Positions 11,554 through 21,964 of a stretch of 64,000 bases of DNA are shown piece by piece; the first letter of the stretch is position 1; each line of letters starts with the position of its first letter. The stretch is from Oscheius onirici (lineage: Eukaryota; Nematoda; Chromadorea; Rhabditida; Rhabditidae): contig OW051468.1 of the NCBI GenBank assembly GCA_932521025.1, positions 2,604,064 through 2,668,063 on the forward strand, written 5' to 3'. The translations under genes and the position numbers were made by a program. The notes under the pieces were generated by a model. It worked only from the letters and a program-made list of their open reading frames with translations. It made no database searches and was not told the DNA's origin.

Positions 11554-12497
11554 ATGCTAAAGGACTTGCTACAGGCTATCATTCTGGTCATTCAACTTGT
11601 CCAACTAGGAGATTCTTGTGCAGCTACCAGTGGAATGACACCAGTAACAACGTGAGTAACCTGCATATTGGATACACAGCTAATATTTAATTGTGCCTTC
11701 ACTTGGTTTCGTGTTTGAAATTTCAAATATGAAAAGATGAAATCATGAACTATCACTGTTTTTCTCGCTTTTAGCTGAAGCCACGTACTTGCACTAGCCA
11801 CTCTGCCTTTCTCTTTTTTTTGTGCAGAGAATATAGAAAGAAGATAAAGTCAAATAATGGTATACAGAGGCGGACATAAGAAGTTTAATAAGGCAGAATT
11901 AGGAGAACAGGTAGAAGAAAAGAAAGAAACACCGGGAGCCAGGAAATCCCCAGTTTTTTTTGGACCATCACAGAATAGAGACAGAGTGACACAAATTCCG
12001 GTGGACCCCTAGGAAACAAACTTTCTGATGTAGAACAGTAGAGACCGATCAGGACAGAGCCAGAGAGATGGAGCCAAGGAAAGTAATTTCTCTTACAGTG
12101 TCATCACCACTACCGTAGCGACAACATGTCCCTGCACTGGAACAATTACCTAAGTAACTTCAGGAACGGCGAATGGTGATGCTCGGATTACAATGACTAC
12201 GCTAGTTACAACTAGCACCAATCCTTTCGCTTGCGAAATGACTCTGACCTGTTCAGATCCTGATGGTCCTAATCAAGTCACTATCCTCCTACCACAGGTG
12301 AGAAGAATGTAAGGAAGTGATCAAAGAAGCTTCAGGCCGCCAGGGTCACAGTATCACAGGGATGTCCGACTACCACTGGATCGGTGGCCTGCGATATTGA
12401 TCCTACGTCGGCAACTTACGGAATGTTCGTCGCAAATGGAATAGCCATTACACAAGCCGTCTGTGAGCCTACGCCGATTGAATGTGGTCCGGCGTAA
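11554..12497 (+). pseudogene. C6-like secreted cysteine protein with in-frame stop
   Basis: Exon 1 at 11,554 encodes a signal peptide (MLKDLLQAIILVIQLVQLGD) followed by SCAATSG, the same junction motif as the intact paralogue at 29,771. Exon 2 from 12,099 reads VITTTVATTCPCTGTIT and then meets TAA at 12,151-12,153. The frame stays open after it with the family pattern (ANGDARITMTTLVTT, CEMTLTC). The last exon ends with CEPTPIECGPA at 12,497. The family resembles nematode C6 domains: secreted, six cysteines, after a Thr-rich stalk. A single stop in an otherwise open frame suggests a recent loss, though an unseen small intron cannot be excluded. Confidence 0.55.
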
Positions 12498-12529
12498 TAA
12501 TGAAGAAAACATATTGAAGAGACAAACAT

Positions 12530-13080
12530 GAAGGGAGACAGAGGTGATACGGAAAGACTGAGAACGAGAGACAGAATTGAACAAAGAATAAAGGAAAAAT
12601 TGGGCATGACCCATCTTCCAAACTACCTTCAGAAGCTTGGCACTTTCGCAAGTGGTAGTCATATCGATAGACTTTTTCTTTCCGTTCTCCTCACAAGACA
12701 ATCTCTCTTAGTCATTCACAGCTTCCAGTGACTTTCCCAATTCTTCTTGTCCAATTCCAGTCGCTTCGGTAGTAGTGCTTGAAAATTGACAAGAGAGACA
12801 GAGACTCAAATTGAACTTGTTTTCTAATTTTGCCTCACAGAATATTCCATTTACCAATCCAAGCCCAATCACACTTCGACACTGCTCCAGTCTCCAATAC
12901 CCGATTTGCTGATCACACTCCAAAGAGGTAGATCTACCGAAACCCGAATCGGCCATCAAGCTGAAGACTGAGAGTTTTCGGATCTGGATTGCTCGGGACT
13001 AGTCCAGATCCTAGTCAAGATGTGATTGGAAGAGGTAGAAGAGAATTAAAGCGAAAGAGACGAAAATAAGTTTCAACGTG
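12530..13080 (+). repeat. Dispersed repeat family RC, copy 1
   Basis: Shares long stretches with 39,680-40,345 (same orientation) and 21,965-22,760 (inverted). Landmarks in order: gggcatgacccatcttccaa, ttgacaagagagacagag, cgatttgctgatcacactcc, and a 9-bp inverted repeat ggatctgga...tccagatcc. There is no conserved reading frame. Each copy sits near a C6-like or vWA exon. Confidence 0.8.
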
Positions 13081-13210
13081 TAATAAACGGAGGATAATAT
13101 TCGACGTAAAAAAAGCTTTTGATTCTCTACACGATTTTGTACCTGCTTGATCCCGAAACGACCGTGTATCAGCAGTCACACAAGCTCAGCAGCTGCAGGC
13201 TCATCCAAAT

Positions 13211-13716
13211 GCATTTATTCATTATTCTGTTGGCAATTCTTTACGTTCCTCATAAACTCTTGGCAGAGACTTGTATATTGAGTATTTCTGACAGGCTTGC
13301 GTCGCGCATGGTATAGGTAGAACAATACACAAACGCGCTACCTGGCAGCAGTCTTTCGCGAATTATTCTCATCGTCTCTTTGCCAGAACATTCAAAGGAG
13401 TTTATCGAATGAGCCGGGAAGATTGACTGTCGTCGATGGCGAAAGTGTACTTTTCTCTACAGACTACATTCGCAAGAGTACGGAAGTCTTTCAAAAAGAC
13501 TCGAATCAGATGACGCAGATTAACGATCCTGAAGCTTTTGGATCTTGCATTTCAGTGTCCACTTGTATTCTGTCAACAGAGATGTTTTCAACCAATGCGT
13601 ATGGATTCACTGAAGAGGAAAAAAAGAGAAGAAAGATGACAGAAAAAGACAGCCAGAGCCACACCTTTCAAGACCGTTGCGAGCGACAGAATCCACCTCC
13701 TGGACAGAAACGGTAA
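13211..13716 (+). CDS. Small secreted protein, unrecognised
   Basis: The first exon begins MHLFIILLAILYVPHKLLAE, a clear signal peptide, and continues TCILSISDR to a probable donor near 13,297. A second open stretch from about 13,390 reads NIQRSLSNEPGRLTVVDG, DYIRKSTEVFQKDSNQMTQI and CISVSTCILSTEMF, ending in a charged tail QNPPPGQKR before TAA at 13,716. The splice between the two parts is not certain. No family is recognised; the cysteine spacing is not that of the C6-like neighbours. It lies just upstream of the convergent SL1 RNA gene. Confidence 0.45.
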
Positions 13717-13811
13717 CGTGTCGAGACTAATTTGGAAGTCAACGAGAAAACTTCCGACTTGTCAAAGCAGTTCTAGTCACAGGACTACTTTATTCAGTAC
13801 AGAGATTGTCT

Positions 13812-13916
13812 TGTCGCCTTCTCAATAATGGGAAAGCTGTTCCAAAATTTCTTTCAACCTCTACATGAGAGAAGGGTCGGAAGCATTTGAATACCTCAAA
13901 CTTGGGTAATTAAACC
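13812..13916 (-). ncRNA. SL1 spliced-leader RNA gene
   Basis: Read on the minus strand from 13,916, all 22 positions to 13,895 match the nematode SL1 leader, followed at once by a GT donor. The sequence tttgaggtattcaaa folds across the donor as in the first SL stem. An Sm-type site aaattttgg lies at 13,842-13,850, followed by a 3' hairpin at 13,816-13,837 (gctttc pairing with gaaggc). Total length about 105 nt fits SL RNA. Its product donates the leader by trans-splicing to pre-mRNAs. In C. elegans SL1 genes sit in the 5S rDNA repeat; no 5S rRNA is visible here. Confidence 0.93.
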
Positions 13917-14407
13917 GACGAGACTGCGATCTGTTGGATGATAAGAAAGGCTGAAAAGTTAGATGTTATAGCAAAGGCTGGGAGACTTTGTGTCAGAGAC
14001 ACTGAAGCAAGAGAATAAAAAAGATCCCTGAACTTCTGAATTCATATCTAAGGGAACCCTCTATCTCACAACTGTATTATTATGGACAACACTTCTTAGT
14101 TTATTTTGGTTTGCAGACAAAAGCTCACCTAGGATCTTCTGAAAACAGAGAGTATCAGTCAATTTCTCTCCGATACTTTCTGCATTCTGGTTCTTTGATA
14201 TTCTTGCCGGAAACAGAAGAATATATAGAGTAAGAGACTCTATCACACAATCTCCGAAACCCGATGATTCATCGACCATAACAGAAACAATCCCACTTCC
14301 GCTCATTTCCCTCTCCCTCAACAAAAACCGGGCCGGATAATCCACTGATTCACCCCGTGACAGAAGAGGATAAATATCCGCAGTTTGGTAATTGTTTCCC
14401 AAACAGA

Positions 14408-14914
14408 ATGCTCGCCAAAGTCCTCTTCTTCCTCAGTCTCGTCTCTGTAGCTCATCAAATACTACACCTTTCCATAACATCACAAAGCTAGAAAATTGGA
14501 ATTTCTTCTCAACGTCACTAAGTTTAGGGGGAGGCTTGACATGACGGGTCGTTGAGATTTATGGGCCTTCTGTGTTATTTAAATTTCGCCAAGAATTTGG
14601 GTTACGGTAATTGGCTCTTCTTATTGAACCATTTTTTCAGTCTCAAAGGACGACAATCTGATGACCACACAGACGGACAAGAATGGAACTTTTGTGGCTT
14701 ACGGAGAGGTTTGTTCAAACTACAAATCCAGGATACAATATTTTAGGATAACGAAGTCATGGACATTAGTCCATACCTGATTGTCCACCACAACTGTACC
14801 AAACTGCCCTGCAACGCCAAGAGCGTCTTTGACGTCCCGGCTTCAAAAATCAATGGTCTTTTTGAGTTTAATATTGATCTGGCGAGTGTGAAGGACGCGG
14901 AGAAGAGTTGTTAG
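14408..14914 (+). CDS. Transthyretin-like (TTL/ttr) secreted protein
   Basis: The first exon at 14,408 reads MLAKVLFFLSLVSV, a signal peptide. The exon near 14,640 reads SKDDNLMTTQTDKNGTFVAY and joins across a 38-bp intron to DNEVMDISPYLIVHHNC, FDVPASKINGLFEFNIDLAS and a C-terminal KSC before TAG at 14,912. This is the core TTL pattern (DNLM..T.TD.NG.F, then a PYL...H.C strand). The middle exon near 14,560-14,620 (VLFKFRQEFGL) looks like the preceding strand but is out of phase with the next exon by my reading. A polyadenylation signal aataaa lies at about 14,929. TTLs are abundant nematode extracellular proteins. Confidence 0.65.
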
Positions 14915-15041
14915 CTTTTTGGCGGGATAATAAAATGTAAAAATGTTGTGAATGAATGTAATTGAATATTTATCGAGAGAGGAGTTAGGAACGCAAGATA
15001 AGTACAAATAAGCTGTAAGACCTACTGAAAATAAGGGATTT

Positions 15042-15896
15042 TTAGTTGACCCATTTGACGTTGTTAAAGAGTTTTTCTTCTTCTTCCGGACGGAAGTCGT
15101 TCTCGAGACAGAGCATTTCGCGTAGCTCCACGACCGTCTTGCCGCTAGCCAGATTGGCGATTTGCTGGAGGCAGATGTCGACTAGGCCCGGAATGTCGAG
15201 GTAGTTGGCTCCCTGAAAATAAACAGTTTTCGATCGTTCAATTTGTTCCGTGCAACAGAACGTTGATTACGCAGTTGCATTTGAGCATCTGCTGCGTACC
15301 TGCAACGCTGAGGATACGCAACCAAATGCAGGTTTTAAACGGGTGTTTTACACGCAGAATCCAATAAAGAAGTGATAGAATTTGAAGAAAAATGCGACAA
15401 GGGGAACTAGGTGGAAAATGATTACAATCGCAAAATCAAAAATATGAGTTGCCATCTCCAGTATTACCAAGATTTGCTCTACCTATCTCACTCCGTGTGT
15501 GAATGTTTCTGGGAAAAAATCAGCGCCAAAAACCTTACAGCAAGGACATCCGATAGTAGATCGCAGTCCATGGCCAGATATTTTTGGTCATCCTTCGTCA
15601 AAACGGTATAGGGATTTTCGGTTGCCTCCTTCCGACGAGCCGGCTCTTTGCGGTGGGCTGTACACCATTCGACAATCTTCTCCAGCGCCGGACCGTCAAC
15701 ACTGACTATTGGCAGTTCTTCTTCTGTCGACTGTTCCATGCCGAGAGCCTCCATCATCTTTTGTAGAAGCCTAAATGGCTTTTTTTCCTCGAATCTTACA
15801 GGGAAAAATGACTTACATCGATTGAGAGGCGACGTCTTTGTCCACCAGGATTTTTGTTCCATCACAGGCTACAAGAATGAACTTCGGGGTGATCAT
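15042..15896 (-). CDS. SKP1-related protein (skr), intact copy
   Basis: Three exons: 15817-15896, 15539-15770 and 15042-15212, joined in frame to 160 residues, the usual SKP1 length. It starts MITPKFILVACDGTKILVDK. Then QSMLLQKMMEALGME, ALEKIVEWCTAHRKEP and DDQKYLAMDCDLLSDVLAGA follow, then ANYLDIPGLVDICLQQIANL and the F-box-binding end ENDFRPEEEK...KWVN. SKP1 proteins bridge CUL1 and F-box proteins in SCF ubiquitin ligases; nematodes have many skr paralogues. Its 3' exon and intron are repeated at 1-487, where the 5' exons are lost. It is divergent from the right-hand fog-3-like gene. Confidence 0.92.
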
Positions 15897-16448
15897 GGCC
15901 GTTCGACAGCTTAAAAACTTGATTTAGCTTAATACAAGTTATAAAACGGGAAGATAGCTCTCAAAGTTAAAAATAATGAAATTAGTGAACAACGGGGCGA
16001 GGAGAGTTTCTAAGCCAGGAAGCGATACGCCTGACAGAAAACAAAAAAAGGAGTGAAAGAGGTAAGACTTAGCCTGCCTTCTTGGAAAAACCAAAATACA
16101 CCCATTTTTCTGTACCAAGAAATATGAAAACCTAAGATAGGCCTGACAAGGATGCTTTGGATGTTTTGACTAGAAATATGAGTCCCCTAGCTTCTTTTTT
16201 TCTCAGGAATAAAATCTAGCAGCAATATTACGATAAAAACAAGAATAGTGAGAGGTTCCGGGTCAAAAAGCTGCAGTTCCAGCGCTGGAAATAATTTTTG
16301 GCCGTTCAAATTTGACGCCGTGGGTCGGTTTCCATTCGGGCGGGAAAAATGAACATCAGTCTTGGGCTTCATGGTGTCCCAGTCAGTGTCCACGTGATGG
16401 AACTCCATTCTTGTACCATTCTCGTCAAATTTTTCTGTGCACTTCAAA

Positions 16449-17677
16449 ATGTACACCGAAATCAAGGAAGCTGTCACCTTCCTCTTCAATTTCTATTGCA
16501 AAGATGCTCCGCGTCGTAGGGTAAGTGCCATTTTTTAACTTTATTTATCGCAAATTTGCAGGTTGCCCTCCTGATGGCTGAATTTGGCAGCTTGTTAGCC
16601 ATGAAATATGAGGGAACATGGGATATTAACAATCCTACGAAAGGTTTGTGGCTGTAAATGTTGAAAATGACTTGTAATTCCAGGAGAAGAAATTCGCATG
16701 ATTGATCTCAGTCTCGGAGCCGCTCACGACAAATTGTTGTCCACTGCTGCCGAAATGATGATCTGCCGCGAGATTTTGACAAAGACTCCAGGTAATTATA
16801 GATTTTTATCAGTGATTCATGCTCGAATTGTAGACATCAAGCTCTACCTCAATCCTGGTATTGTCTACTACACTTGCAGTCGCGCCAACGGTCCCACAGT
16901 CATTTGGGCCGGCGATGTAAACTCTGACAACATGTGAGCTTATTTTCCCTGCAATTTATTACATGGTTCACTTTCAGGTACATTCCTATCGCCACAGGAA
17001 GCCAGAATACCCCTCAAGCCCCGAAAAATATGTTCAGTGATTTTGGAAAGAGCATCTACCTTTCCAACGACGCTAAAAATGGTACGGAGCTGCAATTATC
17101 GAGTAATTTTTCAAAACTTTCAGTAACGATCAACTCCGAAATTGAAGACGCCGGCCCTCTTTTCCTGTATCTGATCGACCGCGATCCACTGGTCAGCCCT
17201 TCTCCCATCGGAAAGGTGATTATTTTGCATACGTAACATCTTACCAAGCATGCCACGAGCTTCCTCCCTATCCGGCAAATTATATCCCACCCTTGAAAAT
17301 GCCTGCAATCGTACCTGGTTGTAGCCACTATCTCTCGCTATGACTAGCCAGGCTAAGTGATCCTGGCAATTGGTATCCCCAGCATTATTACTCTGTCAGC
17401 CTCCCATCGACGTCGAAAATCTCGTTCATTCCAAAAACCCTGTTTTCCAGATTATGAAGCAGTTCGTCTACCATTCTTCCGACTACAATCCCATCCCGGT
17501 GCACACCTTCGCCAAGACGCGCTTCGGCAGCAGCAAGACTCGTCCCGATCATGACAACTACAGACGTCTTCAGGCTGCCGCTGGACAACTTCACTCCGTT
17601 CGTTTTCATCTTTATTCAGTTTTAAAAGTTCCCCGTTCCGTTCCATCGTTCAGCCCAATTCCTATCATCATGCCTGA
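16449..17677 (+). CDS. FOG-3-like BTG/Tob protein, copy B with early C-terminal stop
   Basis: Exons correspond one-to-one with the left copy (offset about 15,193), from MYTEIKEAV at 16,449. The Tob domain and FAKTRFGSSK motif are intact; most changes are synonymous and one is Ala to Ser (LSTAAEMM). In the last exon GGA is replaced by TGA at 17,675-17,677, which removes the final 28 residues (the Gln/Pro tail) if splicing follows copy A. If the last intron is retained, a different C-terminus ending ATPPRSS results. The domain could still fold, so this may be a shortened working protein rather than a dead gene. Confidence 0.8.
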
Positions 17678-17946
17678 CCTGGAGGCGACGCCACCACGCA
17701 GCAGCTGATGCAAGCCCTCTTCCCTACCCTCTATTCGCCCCTTCCCAACTTCCCATTTTAACTCCCGGTCTGTTCCAAAGTTTGAGAAATATTAACGTTG
17801 CTGTATGTTTGTTGTCGCTTTGCTTCCATTTCTACTATAAAATTTTGTAGTTTCAAAACAACTTCTGACAAAAGTGCATTGAGAAAAACAGGAATAACAA
17901 AAAGAAGAAGACACAAAGCGAAAAGAACAAGAAGTGGGGGACACAA

Positions 17947-20150
17947 TTATGCAAAATAGGGAGGAGCTGCGTTTGTTCCGTTGTTGTTGAGCTCTGCTCC
18001 ATAGGTGGGAAGACTGGCATGTGAAGAAGATCGTAGAGTGACTTTGGAGAAGTCGACGTCGTGATCTTCATCGAGCAGTTGTGTTTCTTCCTCGGGATTG
18101 GGCTTTCTCATTGTAATCGTCGTATTCGACTCTTGGAGAGGGCTGAAAAGGATTGATTAGACAGAGTTGAAAAAAATTATATCAACGGCACTGTTTTCAA
18201 CACCGGACGGTATTTTTGACTTTTGAGAGCTATCTTCCCGTTTTATAACTTGTATTAATCTAAATCTAGATTTTAAGCGTGTAGGACAGAAATTAAAAGA
18301 GCGAATTTAACTCTTACACCAAAGATGCATAGCATCCTGGTAGCTAACTTTGAAAACAAAGATCCTGGTAACTAACTTCGATTTGATAGTAGTCACATAA
18401 CAGCGTATCCCTTGATTTTAGAGTGGTGCGCGCGAAATGGTACTCTTCTGACATCAAGTGAATTCTTTGAAAAAACTTGCGACTCTGATCTCTTCCAACC
18501 AGCTTCTAGGACACTTCCAGACAAAGACAAACTTACACAGCAACTGGCTGAACGACCGACTACCACAGCAGAGGGCAGAGATCGTGAACGACGATTCCGT
18601 CGGCATGATAGTGGATAAAGTTGAGGAAAAGGACGCCGTCTGTCTTGAATTTACTTATTAGTCCAAACTGTAAAAAGCTGAACCTGAGAACATTGGAGAC
18701 GAAATGATCCATCAGATTACGGCCCTGGGTCGGATACGACTGCACTCCGAGCTCTTTTTCGGCCGAGGCGACAAGAACGGCCGGATCGGGAATGAGACGC
18801 TCGGCTACGTAACTTCTACAGCCGGCACTGATGAGCAGGAGAGAGGCATAGATGGCCGAGGTAAAATTGACGAGAAAGACGAAAATGAGCCAGAAGTACA
18901 ATCCGGACAATAAATAGTGAGTCTTTTGCTTATAACTTTTTTTCTGAATATGATATCAAAAATCGGCTTTCTGCGGTCCACTTCTCTACGTCTGGGCTAT
19001 ATTGTGCCAAAAAATCAGACCTCTAGGTGATTTCTACGAGTTTTGGCAGCGCTTTGACCGCAAACACTTTTTTCACCCCTCCCTATATCCCAGCCTTCCT
19101 GGATAAAGAAACTGAGCTCATTCCATTGGCGCTATATGCACACTAGTAGTGCCAATTACCGCGCCAACTTTCAGACCAAACCATTCGGCCGTTCTTGAGA
19201 ATTGTGTTCCGCAAACACCGACTTTGACCCAACTTCAACTCATATCTCGGTCATCTTTTAACCTTTATCAATTTTTCAAATTGGATTGGAAAGCCCTTTA
19301 TCCGATCTAAATTTGAAAAAGATCACTTCGCAAAAAAGCTTGGCTGAGTATGCAATGCTTACACTTTATATCAATTTGGTTACAGCACACAAACATTGGA
19401 TACTCAGCCAAGATTTTTTTTGCAAAATCGACCTTTTCATTTTCAAATCGAACATTTCTACCGAGAGTCAGCCCCTGAATAATTTCTGGCCGACAGAGCA
19501 GCTACGGAAAATCAAATAAAAACATACCACCATGTAATCGACCTCGCAGCGAACGACGAATGGGAAGAAGCCTTGGACACCGTCAATGTCTTCGTTCGGG
19601 GACGTCCATTTGTCTGTGAGTATCTGGAAAATGGAGTAATTGAAGGCTTTTGCTGCAAAAATGGGGGAAGAGGGGGCTTTGTGCTGCTGATTTAGCGGTA
19701 ATCTGGCCAGTTTTGCATGTACGTAATACACCCAAGTCAGGGTTGGGTGAGCGCTCGTGCTCGTGCTCGCCCAACTCTGACCCAAATTGACGCTGACAAC
19801 TCACGCAATTGGGTTTCAGGCGGGCCATCATGCTCACCTGCACGCCCCAGTAGGGGTTAAATTTGTAGGGAATAATCCAGGCAAGACAGAGAAACTGGCC
19901 GACGACGTTCAGAACGGCGATCCATTTTCGGAGAACGAAGCAGGCGGTGACGGATCGGCCGAAAAGAGATCTGCAATCGAGTTTTTGTTCAGCAAAACAA
20001 GAAAAAGTGCCTTTTGGAACTGAGATTGAGACTTTTGCAGAGGTACTCGGATACACGATTTATGGCCTTCTTCCTATCGTCGCCGCATAGCTTCTTGACA
20101 TCAACCAGCTCCTTGATCAGCGATTCCACGTCAACTGAAAATTTGGGCCT
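17947..20150 (-). pseudogene. Innexin duplicate, 5'-truncated and interrupted
   Basis: The C-terminal exon (ending TNAAPPYFA at 17,947), the DGVLFLNFIHYHADGIVVHD exon, LISAGCRSYVAERLIPDP and the third-span exon (LNVVGQFLCLAWI) are preserved and nearly identical to the full gene. The exon for the fourth span is cut: the part with CVVMMNFINEKLFV is replaced at about 18,897 by a dispersed repeat. The exons for the first two spans and the first extracellular loop are absent, because the duplicated block ends at 20,215. Two independent lesions make a working innexin unlikely. Confidence 0.8.
18897..19330. repeat. Dispersed repeat interrupting the innexin copy
   Basis: Inverted relative of about 690-1,060 (shared cctatatcccagcc, attaccgcgcc, gtgttccgc). 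It sits exactly where an innexin exon is lost in this copy, just as its relative sits where skr exons are lost in the other. The opening (aatcggctttctgcggtcca) also resembles 21,045-21,085. No coding potential seen. Confidence 0.65.
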
Positions 20151-20215
20151 TGGTTCGAAACAGATTTAGGGATCAAAGAAGCAATACATGAACTTTTTGA
20201 GCATAAATGGCTTCA

Positions 20216-21245
20216 AGTAGATCTCGACAGCCTTCCTACGGCAAACTGTAGTCACAATTTCAATAAATTCATAATTTTGAGGCACAAGGAGCCAGGTATG
20301 CACTGGCTCACAACCATTTTAAATGACTCCTCGCAAATTTCGAAAACTGAATTACTTCTCGTTTTTCAATGGAACAAGACGTCGTAATAGTAAAATTCGA
20401 TTATTTTTAGGGTTCCCGTATGACTCAGAACGACTGAATATTAGTATAAGAAGCGCGTTTGTGATGATGACTGAGAGAAGACTACATGAATGACTCTGAT
20501 CAGTTCCACAGGATTAGAGGCCGCCGAAGTTTCTGAGGCTGGCCTGGTCCAATGAAACTACCGAGTGAAGGAATTGTTGTTATTTGTTTCTTCATAAGTT
20601 ATATATGGATTATATATGTGTTTACAATAAAGAACCCACAAACACGTGTTTTGATTACCAGTATCCTAACAAGATCTGAAATAAACAGTAGTCAGAGAGA
20701 GAGAGAGAGTCTGTCAAAACGTCTGAAACAGAGAGATGCTCTATTGGAACATTATCAATTTCAAAACGTACCAGATGATCTTCACTTGTACTCTCTCGAT
20801 CATGATGTTTTTCTCCGTTAGAAGAAGGTTATTGACCGATTGTTAATGAGTCGTTGCCACTAATGTTAGGCGGATGAACATTTGTCGAGTCTGTGGCTAT
20901 CCGTAAAAGCGATACTGCACCCTCAATTTTCATCGGATCTCTATTAAATTGGAATGGAGAGTATATTATTGGTCCCTGTAAAGATGTATAACGGTTTGGA
21001 AACTTTTTTGAGAAATTTCATTTTTCACTTTTTTTTTTCGAAAAATCGGCTGTCCGGGATCCCATCTGAGGAGGACCCCTTCCAACAGAACCCTCGGCGA
21101 GGAGTAGCCAAAACTTCTTTTAACAATAATAAGCTCTATCCAAAATTTCAGACCGATCCGACTTAAACTCAGCCCCATTTAAAACCATTTTGAGTCCCCA
21201 AGCCAAACAAATTTTTGATTATTTCGGATTTCTTTTTTCACAAAA
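20216..21245. other. Intergenic; one weak small ORF
   Basis: No recognised gene. An ORF at 20,552-20,821 (+) would encode 89 residues with one N-terminal hydrophobic stretch (IVVICFFISYIWIIYVF) and a charged remainder. It has no paralogue or neighbour evidence and contains an agagag run, so I do not call it. Confidence 0.4.
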
Positions 21246-21941
21246 TCATTTGCACGATTGATAGACAAGAAAGAAACAAGAAAAATGACCTAAAAATAAG
21301 AAAAAGGAACGAAAATTTGACAAGAAAAAGGGCAAAAATTTGAAATACCGCCAAAAATAATTTGCGCGCCAAGTCCCCTCGAGACCAAGACGGAACCAAA
21401 AAAATACACTAACACACTGGCCGCACTGATCTTTCTCCTTCGCGCACTTTCTCCGAAAGTGGGAGATATCTTGTGGGTTTTTATTATGCTTTGGCGTACA
21501 CTCAATCGGTTGGACTTCACACTCGATCGTGGTGACGGGAATCATTGCTCCCTGGATGTCAAAAACCCATTGACCGTAGTTGGCTTTCGTTGCATCCATC
21601 TCACAGGTTACGGCACCTGACACCATGGTATTGCAGCCAGCTCCTATTACTGTACTGGCTGTCGGAGCCTGAATTAGATCTGATCCTAGAAAATAAGATT
21701 TTGTACCCGAACTCTTATAGTCGTGTCGGCGTCCAGCCCTGCCATACAAGTCGCTGTGGCTGTGAGAAGACACATATTCTCTGTGCTATCTCGGGAATAG
21801 GACCAAACGAGGGTTTCGCCGTCAAGAGACATTCCATTTGTTCCGCCATTCACAATTCTGGTAGTGGCTAAATCTTGCATGCAGGGAGCACACGCTATGG
21901 TTGTTGTTGTGGTCGTGGTTGTGGTAGTACTGGAGCTTGAT
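21246..21941 (-). CDS. C6-like secreted cysteine protein, minus strand
   Basis: The exon at 21,713-21,941 reads a Ser/Thr stalk with about ten threonines, then IACAPCMQDLATTRIV, LVWSYSRDSTENMCLLTATA and TCMAG. After a short intron (acceptor at 21,686) it continues LIQAPTASTVIGAGCNTM, TCEMDATKANYGQWVFDI and IECEVQPIECTPK. These blocks align with the gene at 11,554 (SQGCPTTTG, ACDIDPTSATYGMFV, CEPTPIECGPA), but here the stop after IEC is lost and the frame runs on to 21,249 through low-complexity sequence. The signal-peptide exon was not found; upstream is replaced by repeat RC. Probably decaying. Confidence 0.5.
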
Positions 21942-21964
21942 CTGGAAAAGTGTATTGTCAGTCT

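Larger units (their letters stand above)
15080..20215. repeat. Segmental duplication, right copy
   Basis: Same gene order as 1-5,930. It retains the native skr 5' exons (15,568-16,280), lost from the left copy, and lacks the three palindromic elements of the left innexin intron. A dispersed repeat interrupts it at about 18,897-19,330. Homology stops at about 20,215, inside the innexin gene, before the exons for the first two membrane spans. Confidence 0.93.

Noticed and set aside
13917-14400. 5S rRNA next to the SL1 gene
   Set aside because: Looked for because of the C. elegans arrangement; no 5S-like sequence seen on either strand.
17758-18071. Hydrophobic minus-strand ORFs (LLVLFALCLLLF, FLFFSLCVFFFLLF), also at 2,547-2,860
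   Set aside because: Out-of-frame reading of the innexin C-terminal exon and its 3' region; identical in both copies because of the duplication.
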